DNA of 64,000 nt from Acanthosepion esculentum (lineage: Eukaryota > Mollusca > Cephalopoda > Sepiida > Sepiidae): assembly GCA_964036315.1 (NCBI GenBank), contig OZ038495.1, forward strand, positions 22,297,621 through 22,361,620, read 5' to 3'. Positions 21,442 through 31,156 of this stretch are shown one piece after another. The position numbers were made by a program, and so were the translations under genes. Position 1 is the stretch's first letter. Each line of letters begins with the position of its first letter. Under the pieces are notes generated by a model. The model worked only from the letters and a program-made list of their open reading frames with translations, was not told the DNA's origin and did not search any database.

Positions 21442-21443
<2 letters not shown>
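21126..21443. other. Unassigned DNA
   Basis: Nothing recognised; contains GATATTTCG-type T-rich sequence and CGCATTGAGCACTC, a trace of the PLE-tail unit. Confidence 0.4.
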
Positions 21444-21501
<58 letters not shown>

Positions 21502-21538
21502 TTATTATTTAGGTGAAACTGTGTCTGGCTAACTAGGT

Positions 21539-21582
<44 letters not shown>
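21444..21582. repeat. Two (AT)n tracts around a 45-bp insert
   Basis: AT tracts at 21444-21499 and 21545-21582 lead into the PLE-tail-type unit. Confidence 0.95.
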
Positions 21583-21585
<3 letters not shown>

Positions 21586-21604
21586 GAAAGATAGTCTTAA
21601 AGTG

Positions 21605-21725
21605 TGCTATATTTATGGGATAAAGTGCTCAATATCAGAGATAGAGCGTGTGTAAATATAAAAGTGGGCATGGAAGTCAGCACTTAGAGGTGACAGTCTG
21701 TTTCATGCTAGTGCAATCGTCAGGC
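21605..21725 (-). repeat. PLE-tail-type unit with hammerhead-like core
   Basis: Same unit as 19095-19215, better preserved. Minus strand: CTGACGA (21723-21717), stem TGC/GCA with loop ACTA, GAAAC (21704-21700), then ACA-GAC-TGT pairing as a short stem III, then C, a standard cleavage position. The strands that would form stem I do not pair convincingly. Confidence 0.55.
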
Positions 21726-21918
21726 GATTTGGTTTGATCCAGTGACTAGACCCAAAGAGTTGTGAGTTCAGTACTAGTCTACAGCAGCGGTGAATCAACA
21801 ACTTGGAGAGTTGAGTTAAAAGGAAATAACTGAGACATCTGAAAGAGGCATGGCACGTGAAAATAGAACAATCTACCCTGGTGAACGAAATAAAGGTTTC
21901 GGTTCGAAATTCCAATCA

Positions 21919-21960
21919 GCTGAAGAAGGTTGGAGCGTACAATAGCCGAAACGTTGTGAA
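21919..21960 (+). other. Hammerhead-like hairpin
   Basis: CTGAAGA (21920-21926), GGTT...AGCC stem and GAAAC (21948-21952), followed by GTTGTG. It is the direct counterpart of 5398-5448, with TGGAGCGTACAA in the loop of both. Confidence 0.45.
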
Positions 21961-22013
21961 TATGGCGATGAAGATGAGAATAACAGGCCGAATAATGTAA
22001 ATAGTGTAAGAAA

Positions 22014-22038
22014 TACACACACACACACACACACACAC

Positions 22039-22133
<95 letters not shown>
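22014..22133. repeat. (AC)n/(AT)n microsatellite
   Basis: AC tract passing into an AT tract. Confidence 0.96.
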
Positions 22134-22135
<2 letters not shown>

Positions 22136-22250
22136 CAATGATGCAGTCATACAAAGAATAAATTAGTAAGGTTAATCTAATAAATGGCGAATTCACTTCA
22201 ATGTATTAACCCACTAACCACTCGTTGAGTGATGTGATCCTTGTCTTTAG

Positions 22251-22310
22251 ATGTTCCATAAATATGCTAGTACTTTCGATAGGTCATCCTATCGTCATCG
22301 GGCATGGATC
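22251..22310 (-). ncRNA. Candidate hammerhead ribozyme motif
   Basis: Reading from 22310 down: GATCCATGC, CCGATGA, C, GATAGG, ATGA, CCTATC, GAAAG, TACTA, GCATATTTATGGAAC. Stem II (GATAGG/CCTATC) is perfect. GAAA follows directly. AG/CT can close a short stem III with loop TA, leaving UA before the cleavage point. ATGC upstream pairs with GCAT just downstream as stem I, and TCC...GGA can extend it across a bulge. Departures from the canonical core are C for U in CUGANGA and one extra base before stem II. PLEs are known to carry minimal hammerheads. Activity is unproven. Confidence 0.45.
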
Positions 22311-22408
22311 AATAAGTTCATGACACTTTGACTGATAAAACACTTATAACAAGAAAATCTTCGGAATTGCCATATTAGTAAATTCAAAAACGCTCTCACT
22401 CAAATTTT

Positions 22409-22410
<2 letters not shown>

Positions 22411-22469
<59 letters not shown>

Positions 22470-22472
22470 TAC

Positions 22473-22549
<77 letters not shown>
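22411..22549. repeat. (AT)n/(AC)n/(AT)n microsatellite
   Basis: Two AT tracts separated by ACACACAC and ACAT units. Confidence 0.96.
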
Positions 22550-22551
<2 letters not shown>

Positions 22552-22714
22552 GTGTGTATTTAGGCAGAATTTTTTTCATTAATGCATGTTTCATTAAATA
22601 ATATAGGCAAGTTTTGTGTATTTTTATCAAATTTCTTTCATATCGTCTGATAAGCTTAATAACATTATTATTGAAAGACGAAAGAAAATTTATACATGTG
22701 TTTTTAATCCTATC

Positions 22715-22760
22715 TAAGCTTTCGGCTTACATAAGCCATCATCAAAGCTGACAATTACAT
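22715..22760 (-). other. Hammerhead-like hairpin
   Basis: Minus strand: TTGATGA (22745-22739), a perfect 6-bp stem GGCTTA/TAAGCC with a 2-base loop, then GAAAG. One extra base precedes the stem, as at 22251-22310. Stem III is not convincing. Confidence 0.4.
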
Positions 22761-22795
22761 TACAATAAATTAAACAATATAAATTGTTTATATAC

Positions 22796-22796
<1 letters not shown>

Positions 22797-22884
<88 letters not shown>
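22797..22884. repeat. (AT)n microsatellite
   Basis: AT tract preceded by a few ACAT units. Confidence 0.96.
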
Positions 22885-22887
<3 letters not shown>

Positions 22888-24555
22888 AAGTTTGATTAAA
22901 ATCAGCCGACAAGGTCTGTTTGTTTAATTTTTTATATGGTATTTTTCCAATTTTTGAATAAGATGTTGAATATTGTACACGAAATTGTGAATAAACTGTT
23001 CAAAGTTCGTATTGTCTTATTGTTATGTTCAAGTTCTTTCGACTGTCTCAGTAATTTTCATGGACCAATGTGGTAGACATAATTTCTTTGCCTACGTGCT
23101 GGTCTCGTTTGGAAAGCTGGAAGTTTGAAATAGTCTTCGGTGATGACGTCATGCATAACGGGTATTGGAAACGAGGCCGCAGCAAAAAGTTATATATATA
23201 TATATATATATATACATATACACGCTCACATTAAATATATCTTGTGCACTTCAAGGTACCGTCTCCTGTGGAGAATATTTTATGTAATGTCGGTTGTTTA
23301 TTTTGTATAATAATAGTTTCTACGATGCTGAGTCTTTCCGTACATTGCACTTTTGAAACTTGTGAAAATACTTGCATATGCTTGCAATTTACTATGGAAC
23401 TGTAACAAGAAAAATACGAGAATTCTGATTTCTTTTATGAGTTCAAATGTTAAATTCTTCTTTCTTATTGTTCAACAGGTTTCTTCTTTAACCATTACCT
23501 TACGGATTATTCGTCTAATGTTGACAAACTAAACCTCCCTCAATTAAGAAGGAAATATGGTATGGCAAAATTAAGCAGTAATACATTTTTCTCGTTTATA
23601 TGACATTTTTACATCACATATTCACTACGTATGAACCACGACTTTATCTTCGCAAAAACATATAAACTAATACAACAACAATATAAAATACTACCATTGC
23701 TACATACGTAACTGAAAGCCTCTTATCCATATAGACATATCCAGTAATATACAAATGCTTACTTGGGCCAAAGTTCAACTGAAATCAATTAGAAATACGG
23801 AGAAATTTGGTTGTAACAAATACGATTTCTAAATATTCCACTTTTAACAGCTTGTTTTATTATATTATTAATCCTACCATACGACAGTATAACACAGGCA
23901 TGATGTTAAGATAAAACCTAAAAGATAATCTGGGGACATTTGCTGGTTTTGGCTCACTTGATTGGACAACAGAATTCAGAGATGAAAAGCTTGGGTCATG
24001 TAAACAAATGAATGAATGAATTAAAAAAAATGTCGAAAACTTTAAAAGCTAAGCGACACAGATTAAAAAAAAAAGATTGTTTCAAATTAAATTTCTCACC
24101 TCTTCAAACAAATTTTGCAATGAGTACAGATTTCTTTGCAAGTAAAAAAGCGCAAAATGAAAAACTCATTTCTTTGGGTTGAAAAATACGTTATAAATCG
24201 TATCGTAACAAACCTTTAGCTTTATCTAAACTCCTTAATTAAATCTCAGATGCATCAGTTTTACACCGTTCCTATAACAATAAATACAACATCTTACATG
24301 TCTATATAATAAATAACCTCACCTAATGGTAAGTGAAATACACTGTATTAGTGTTATGGGTCCTTACCTATAACTACAGAATGAACTCTTCCTAACACTA
24401 TGTATACTACGCCTCTCAAGAGAGAGGGACGAATTGAGTCGAGCCGATAGTAGTTCACTCCAAACCAGACTGACAGTCATACTAACACCTTCCACATCTT
24501 GTATTATTATTCCGTGTAATATATCTTCTACTCTTGTGTTCGTGTTGTTCTTCCT
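22885..24555. other. Unassigned DNA
   Basis: About 1.7 kb, AT-rich, with a short AT tract near 23190-23212. No coding or repeat family was recognised. Confidence 0.5.
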
Positions 24556-24559
24556 TGGT

Positions 24560-24770
24560 CCTAACCTGGACCATAACAATTAGCCATTTCCTTATAAGGA
24601 AACATTCGGTATTCAATAGCTGAGCAGCCAGTGTTACTTTCGGCCCAGGAACTGTTATTGCTCTCTCCAGTATTGATGGGGATTTCCTTCCGAACCTTAT
24701 GTTTGAAGTAGTGTTGAATGTCAACATCTTGATTATGTCATTATTTTCTCTTCGATTTACATGTGCTATG
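24560..24770 (-). repeat. Dispersed repeat U1, copy 1
   Basis: In reverse it carries GGAAGGAAATCCCCATCAAT, ACTGGAGAGAGCAATAACAG and AATGTTTCCTTATAAGGAAA, matching the ends of the plus-strand copies at 49700-50130 and 50425-50860. Unclassified. Confidence 0.7.
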
Positions 24771-25039
24771 TAATTGTTGCTCAAGTCATGTAGTTTCTGT
24801 TATTTGGTACAGTCTCTTGTGATTCTGGACCGCAAGTACCCAAGGTTCGAAAATGATGGTCCTCGCTTCATTTGGTCGAGGCTATTTTTAAAATTGTTTG
24901 TATAGAACTGACAATTTAGATATTTCTTAACAAGTCTGGCATCATGCATGGCATCGATCACTATCCAGATTATTTTGGAAGTGTGCTTGTGAAACTCTCT
25001 GCCTCTGTGTAGAGAGGAACCCAGACGTGGCTATACCGA
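24771..25039. other. Unassigned DNA
   Basis: No recognised feature. GAGAGGAACCCAGACG near 25010 shares a motif with 8270-8300. Confidence 0.4.
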
Positions 25040-25190
25040 AGAGCAGAGTCTCGTCTGGGGTGGTAGACACCTACCCGACCCCGTTTTTACAGGGTTTAGG
25101 GGATATTTTTGCCCGAGCCTACGGGCTCGGATACCCCACAATAAACTCGGTCTTGTGCCACATCCGACCGCGTGGGGCGGTTAGTGAACA
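25040..25190 (+). repeat. Dispersed repeat R3, copy 1
   Basis: GC-rich block with GCAGAGTCTCGTCT, CTACCCGACCCCGTTTT, GAGCCTACGGGCTCGGATAC and CTTGTGCCACATCCGAC. The reverse complement of 61780-61940 has the same order. CTTGTGCCACATC also ends the family C SINE body, so R3 may be a SINE tail. Confidence 0.75.
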
Positions 25191-25918
25191 TCATCATGCA
25201 TAGCATCAATATATAAATCTCAATCTGGCGAGGCTATTTAAGAACACGATTCGAAGTTTTAGGTTAATGTTTTGATTTTGTATTAATTTGCGATGTTGCA
25301 AGTCTCTAATCTACAGTTTATGCTTGCAAACAGCTGTCAAATTCAAATGTTTTTCAATAATATATAAACCTATATTCTGAGAGTAGCCCTCTACTTTACC
25401 ATTTAACTGTATAGCAAATGACAGCGCTTCATATGTGGGTGTAAGTAAAACATTTACTATCAGTTGAGTGCAATGACATTTTTCAAAACTCTCTTTCCGA
25501 CCAAAACGGACGCAGTTGGTCTTTACTATGTCCGGATAGCAATTCCTACGATACGCCAACATCCCTTTATTTGCTAAAGATAAATATGAGAACTATTTCC
25601 ACAAAGGTTCGCAAATATTTTTAATAAATATCCTGAGAGGAAATTGTTTTCCCACCGTGATGTTGTTATTGCTAAAGCGTTTTACAAGTTAAATCCTGTT
25701 TCATTTCTATGTATGTGTTCGTGATTGCATACACCATAGAAGGACATATTGAAAACGACAAAGTTATATTACCAAGAATATAAACTCTGCTGTTTTAAGT
25801 GTCTGCTATAAGTGGTTGGTAGGAAAAAAATCTTACAGATTTTATCAATTTTATATGACATTATTATGCATTAATTTGTGTGATATGTTGCACTGTCTTA
25901 TTAAAAAAGATGGCTATT
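25191..25918. other. Unassigned DNA
   Basis: Nothing recognised. Confidence 0.5.
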
Positions 25919-25957
25919 ATATATACACACACACACACACGCACACATACACACAAA
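25919..25957. repeat. (AC)n microsatellite
   Basis: AC tract with one GC interruption. Confidence 0.95.
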
Positions 25958-25974
25958 TGTTTGCATATGAAGCT

Positions 25975-26850
25975 CTTTTCTTTTATGTGCCGTGTCCCTT
26001 CAGGACGTAGACGATCATGCCCTCCACAACTTTCTATCCATTGTAGCTCTTTTATCTTTTTGTTATTTCTCCAAAACCCTATTCTGCCGTCCATTTGCTC
26101 GTGTCCAAGTATGTTACACGCTGCTTTCCTTTTCCTTTTTTCCCTCAATCTGTCCTGTGCGTATCGGATTTTCCAAGCCCTCCTTCCTCATTGTGTGCCC
26201 CATAAATTTCAACTGCCTCATTCCTGATGTTATGTATAACATCCTGTTTCCTTTTTGTTTCCATTCTCTCCAAAACCTCATCCTCATCATCTTTCTGTAG
26301 AACCACATTTATGTTGCTTCAAGTCTCTTCTTCATCTTTGAGGAGATTGTCTAGCATTCGCTGCCATGCAGGAGGACAGATAACATGTAACAGTTCAGTA
26401 CTCTTTTCTTTGTTTCCAACGAAATTCGTAATACACTGCCTATGTTTTGGAATGCGTCTTTTGGCCATCCCAATGCATCTTTGGATCTCAGTGTCGCACT
26501 TTCCGTTTTCTGCTAGAACACTTCCCAGGTGTTTAAATTTCTGCACCTGCTTGATTTTAATGTCCCCGACCTGTAATTTGTATTTTGGGCTGATCCTTTT
26601 GCGGGTAACCATGCATTCAGTCTTCTACTTTATGCTTAGCACTTTCTTCTCGCTTTCCTTTGCTACCTGCTGTAGGAGGTTTTGTAGTTTCCTTTCCGTG
26701 TCTGCTATCAGTACTGTGTATCTTATACTGTCAAGATTGTGGCCGTCAATAATGAATAATGGTAGGACTTCTAATATTCTCAGAATTGCCTCGCTGTATA
26801 GGTTGAATAAATCCGGTGAAAAATGACATCTTTGTCTTACACACCTTTCT
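25975..26850 (-). pseudogene. LINE reverse transcriptase C-terminal half, catalytic residues deleted
   Basis: On the minus strand: FNLYSEAILRILE (near 26800), DGHNLDSIRY directly joined to TVLIADTERKLQ (26755-26690), KTECMVTRKRISPKYKLQVGDIKIKQ (26620-26540), FKHLGSVLAENGKCDTEIQR, IGMAKRR, then MWFYRKMMR and HTMRKEGLENPIRTGQIEGK (to about 26120). In relatives RY is followed by ADD; here exactly three codons are missing at 26717/26718. Several frameshifts separate the parts. A segment before MWFYRKMMR is also missing. Confidence 0.85.
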
Positions 26851-26869
26851 ATTTTTTTGCCCGACCTGT

Positions 26870-27055
26870 GTATGACGATAAACTACATCCGCGTCCTGGA
26901 TAAGACGATAAACTACATCTAACAGCAAGGCCTCTGATCAGAAGGTTTTGAGGAGCGTGGAACCACATCTTAATTGCTCGTGTCCCCAGGTCCATCTTGA
27001 CCCGGGGTGGTAGCACCTGTTAGGGTCCCAGATATGGGAAAATAGTTAACCCCCA
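26870..27055 (-). repeat. Dispersed repeat R1, copy 2
   Basis: Reverse complement of the 6460-6625 block, including CCACGCTCCTCAAAACCTTC. Its end near 26880-26920 has a partial duplication of GATAAACTACATC. Confidence 0.75.
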
Positions 27056-27464
27056 AACTGGGGTCAAAACAGCATGGAAGTGTAAAAATAGGTTTTAATA
27101 TAATTAATACATTTTTGGAAAAAAATATTACCAGCAATACATTTTTGAAAAAAATATTACGAGCAATAATAATCTTGTCGGCATCAAATAACCCATTGAG
27201 GTTGATATACCGTAAAACAAATCAAATCAAACCAAACCAAACTATTCAGTTTGCTGCCAGTATAGATTCTTTGCGTATGAAGCTAGCTTACCATAAAGCG
27301 ATGCCTACTTCACTGGGTACTCCATTATATGAATCCTGTAGAAAATGAAGTTCAGCCTAGTAATATCTATATGTGATTGTGTATAGGCAGGATGTATACG
27401 CATTGAAAGGCAAATAGAACCTTGCTTTGTGGTGTGATCATAGCTGTTACACATAGAATGGGGA
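27056..27464. other. Unassigned DNA
   Basis: Short duplicated TACATTTTTG/AAAAAATATTA segment near 27105-27165; nothing else recognised. Confidence 0.4.
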
Positions 27465-27620
27465 TTTTCCGTTTCATACTTAAATGCAATCCTCATGATT
27501 GCCTGAGGATTATTTTAAGTATGAAGCAGACTGTTGTCATGCAGTGTTGATACCTATGTTCACACTGCTTATATTTACATACGGACTGTCACTGATATTG
27601 AGTATTTTTTCCTACAAATA
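27465..27620 (+). repeat. PLE-tail-type unit with snap-back start
   Basis: 27465-27527 is an imperfect palindrome: TTTCATACTTAAA...CAATCCTCA faces TGAGGATTATTTTAAGTATGAAG. The right half holds CTGAGGA (27503-27509) and GAAGC where GAAAC is expected, then AGACTGT. The remainder (TTTACATACGGACTG, GATATTGAGTA) resembles the reverse complement of the 21605-21725 unit. Confidence 0.6.
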
Positions 27621-27644
27621 ACTATAATTTATTATATAGACACA

Positions 27645-28105
27645 CACAGACATCGTCGTCGGCATCCGTCCGTCTCGAGAGACGACGGAGTTGCGCTGGT
27701 TCGCTACGAGCCTGGGCGGGATGTATGGAGAACTAGGGCTGCCCAGACGTCTAGTTCCCCCTCTCTCTAGTTCCTTGCTAGCAGAGTCCAAAGGAGAGGA
27801 TAAACCAATACAGTATGGTACCAGCGCCGCTGCAGGAGTTGCCGGAAGGTAGCACAAAGTGCCGTCCATCCGCGTTCGGGGATCCACTCCGGGTTTGAAT
27901 TCAGAGTTGTCCTTCTCCCAGACCAGTTGCTATCCAAGACTATAGAACCCAGTCTGTCCTGCAACCATAGCTGGAGGGAGAAGAAGAAGATTCACACCTT
28001 TCCCAAGGGTATTAGCACGTAAGTAAATGTAATGGATTCGACTGGAATTCGAACTCGGCTCTCCGATTCCTCAATCCGAGCCGCTATCCATTACTCCTGG
28101 GAACA
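27645..28105 (-). mobile_element. tRNA-derived SINE, family A, apparently full length
   Basis: Reading from 28105 down: TAATGGATAGCGGCTCGGAT, GAGTTCGAATTCCAGTCGAA (B-box inside), CTAATACCCTTGGGAAAGG, AGCTATGGTTGCAGGACAG, GGGTTCTATAGTCTTGGATA, then a GC-rich 3' body of about 230 bp ending near GGACGGATGCCGACGACGAT. At about 460 bp it is the most complete family A copy and can serve as the reference for the others. Confidence 0.85.
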
Positions 28106-29132
28106 TTTACCCACACGTAATTGATCGTTTAAACGGATTTATACTTTGATGGACTTTGATGTTAATTTAATTCATAACAATTGTTGTAAACATAATTCTT
28201 TTATAGTGTTAGAAATCAAAACGTTACATACTTTGAACAGTATAGTGCCCCACCCAACTACGTATGGGTAAGGCTTTAGGGAATGGCTAAATTTGAATTT
28301 CGAACGGAGGTGGGGAATTGAGCGGACATAACGACTGTAGGACTTTGAAAAACATGAGACATTTTTGTGTTGGGGTGGCCTTAAATATCTTGTTTATACT
28401 ATGGAATTCTAAGCTAACAAACCGTGAATAATTGCTGAAATTATACTGGAAATGTATACAAAGTCATGCAGAAATGATACTATTTTAAATATTTATTTTT
28501 TATAACTAGACTTAAGTAAAGATTTCTTAAGATTATCTAATTTGTTTTTGTTTCCTTGAATAAATGGTAATAAACTAAAGAAGTTTAACGTTATTTTGGG
28601 TTTTAGGAAGATAGTGGCTAATTGAACCAGTCTATTGTCCTTAATTTCTGGTGCACCTAAGAGATTGGTTACACCTTATTTCAATCAGGCCACCTCAGCA
28701 ATTTATCGTCGTTTAGAACACATTGTTGTATCCCATCTCATATTCAAATATGGATGTACGCAACTTTAAGAGACATTGAACAACAGGGCCAACCCAGATG
28801 TGCTGATTCATAAAGGGTATGTGTGAGTCTACAACAGAATACAATAGTCAATCATGGTAAATAACATGGAAAAAGAAGAAGAATTTACAAATCGAATTAG
28901 TTTAAAATCTAGCTTTGTAATTTGAAGCATTCGGTGTGAGAGTGGGAAGGAAGACATTTCTTTCTTTTCTAAATAGGTCAAAAGCGTATGAAATTATCCC
29001 AAGTAAGATAATACAACTTCGGATTAAAACTTAAATAATATACAGACAGGCATCATTCTAGCAGGTTATTTTCGACTATTAAATGGAGACTTTTGCAAAC
29101 TTATGTTCTATTCTTTTGGTTTTATATATGTC

Positions 29133-29138
<6 letters not shown>
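28106..29138. other. Unassigned DNA
   Basis: About 1 kb without recognised genes or repeats. Confidence 0.5.

Positions 29139-29193
<55 letters not shown>
29139..29193. repeat. (AT)n microsatellite
   Basis: AT tract abutting the 3' end of a LINE remnant. Confidence 0.97.
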
Positions 29194-29195
<2 letters not shown>

Positions 29196-29660
29196 AAGCG
29201 TATCACCCCAAGCAAGGCTGGAAGCCACTAGCACGCAAGGGGTTATAGAAGGGTTGGAGGAAGAGCAGATAGGAGTGGTAAAGGAGAGGATGTGGAGAAA
29301 GAGAAAGACAGTGGGTCGATCAAGGCAAGGGGGTTACAGAAGATTTGGAGCGAGAGCAGATAGGAATGAAAGATGAAAGGATGTGGAGAAGGGAAGTGGA
29401 TAGATCAAGGCAACTGGAGATGTCGATTGGCGCTACACTTAAACCGTTGGAGATTGTATTTTTCAGGGAAACAGTAATAGGGAAGGGAGTTCCATAGGCG
29501 AGACATGAAGCTATTGGAGTAGAAGAGACGTCTACATCTAACAGTTTCAACGGTGAAGGGGTGGGAACGGGATGCCAGCCTCGTAGGACGTTTAAATTCA
29601 CGAGGCCTAGGGACAAGCGAAAGCAGCTCCTCGGAGCAATTACCGCGAAAGTACTTGTAT
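29196..29660 (-). pseudogene. LINE C-terminal remnant, SINE-partner-like family (copy a)
   Basis: Minus strand 29655-29405 is open for YKYFRGNCSEELLSLVPRPR, FKRPTRLASRSHPFTVETV, FYSNSFMSRLWNSLP and KYNLQRFKCSANRHL, the extreme C-terminus common in CR1/Jockey-like LINE proteins. A 3' UTR follows and ends at a CCTTGCTTGGGGTGA-type tail (rc of 29202-29216), directly beside (AT)n. Copies of the tail recur at 32225, 44815, 51065, 54085 and 55115. Clade assignment is tentative. Confidence 0.8.
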
Positions 29661-29740
29661 CTATATATATATATGTGTATGTATGTATGTATATATATAT
29701 GTATGTATGTATCTATTGTATATATGTATATTCTTTGCAT
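29661..29740. repeat. TATG/AT low-complexity tract
   Basis: ATATAT and GTATGTAT units. Confidence 0.9.
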
Positions 29741-29761
29741 TTTATGTGTGTATCCTATATA

Positions 29762-30127
29762 CAGGGTGTCCATAAAGTTCGTGTGCACTTTAAAAAAATT
29801 ATAACTTTATTTGTATTTGCGATAGAAATAATCTGTAAAAAATGTTATAAAGTTTAATGTACCTAGTTTTAAGTATAGCTATAATAACTAATGTGATTTC
29901 AGTCATTACTGTAAATCAGTTGTCAAATGTTTTCTGTGATCTGCAAAATCGTATTACCCTTTGTATTACTAATGATGGAGGACATGTGGAAACTTAAATA
30001 AAATTTCAATAAAAACTTAAAAATATAGATTTACTTCTTTCTAATCCTTTTTACAAATTATTTCTATCGCAAATACAAATAAAGTTATAAATTTTTTAAA
30101 GTGCACGCGATCTTTATGGACACCCTG
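29762..30127. mobile_element. 366-bp MITE with ~80-bp inverted ends (mariner type)
   Basis: Left end CAGGGTGTCCATAAAGTTCG (29762) and right end, reversed, CAGGGTGTCCATAAAGATCG (30127) continue to match for about 80 bp, through TTTGTATTTGCGATAGAAAT. TA flanks both sides (29760-29761 and 30128-30129). No transposase. The CAGGGTGTCC terminus is common among mariner-like elements. Confidence 0.92.
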
Positions 30128-30204
30128 TATATATTATATTCTTTTCGTTTTATATGTCTCTATTATATATATGTATATATTTTTTGCGTTTTATAAATGT
30201 CTGT

Positions 30205-30350
30205 TATATATATATATATATATATACGTCTGTATGTAAAAATTTCAGATAGAGTATATCTGTGAAAAGGACAATATGAATAAAGACAAAAGGAAAACTT
30301 ATCTTGGCCGACGCGTTTCGTATTCTGAAGGAGTTTATCAAGGCAAATGT
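30205..30350 (-). repeat. Short (AT)n and PLE-tail-like segment
   Basis: After an AT tract, 30250-30350 matches 8410-8500: GAAAAGGACAATATGAATAA, then ACGCGTTTCGTA. Reversed it gives TTGATAAACTCC...GAAACGCG. Confidence 0.55.
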
Positions 30351-30944
30351 AAGGATTTTATTTTGTAGCAAGTATTTATATGTATTCTTTGCGTTTTATA
30401 AGTGTCTATTTTTAGATAGAAAATAAGAATATATCTATTGCCTGAACCAAATTACTTTCCTTAATGATTTTCAAACTCTTTCGAGCATTAATCAATCTGT
30501 TTCCATCAGTAACTGTCATTACAGTTTGCTTATCATATTTTATTCCCCTCTTTGAGTGCTTACTGAAGATTTTCGTTTCAATTCAAAGTCACTTATTTTT
30601 TGTTATCAGCAAATGAAAAGAAATGTGAGATAAGATATTCAATCGTTCCTAGAAGAGAAAAAAAGTTTCCTTGTGGCTTTCATTCAAGTTTTCAGTGTCC
30701 GATTGTCAGACAACAGCAATCACAATAAATTAGTCGGAGGGCGTTTTTCAACCTTCAACCCTCCTTTCTGGAAAATACAGCGTGGAGGATACCCCCAATG
30801 GAAGGGAATTTGAAAATAGATTATTCAAGAAATATCCAGCGATATCCACGAAACTACGAAATTTGGCTGTCCTCTGCTTGTACATCGATCCTCTAAAGCC
30901 ATATCCTCTTCCTTTTTCAATATATTGTAACCGCTTTGCGCACC
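30351..30944. other. Unassigned DNA
   Basis: Nothing recognised. Confidence 0.5.
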
Positions 30945-31085
30945 TTGAGGCGGTGTAATGGTTAGCAAGCTTGGCTCGCTGGAACAATTACAACTGAGTA
31001 TTGAGTTCGATCGTCACCGGGTGCCCTCTAATTTTGGCCTTGTGCCACATCTAAGCTACGCTTGGAAAGTCACTATTGTAACCAC
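30945..31085 (+). mobile_element. tRNA-derived SINE, family C, copy 2
   Basis: GGTGTAATGGTTAGCAAGC (A-box region), TTGAGTTCGATCGTCAC (B-box region) and CTTGTGCCACATCTAAGC, as at 8086. Confidence 0.8.
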
Positions 31086-31156
31086 TTTGTTTAAAGTTCA
31101 TATTTTTTTAAAAATTTCTGATGAAAACTTGGAGATTTTCGGACATATTTCAGTAA

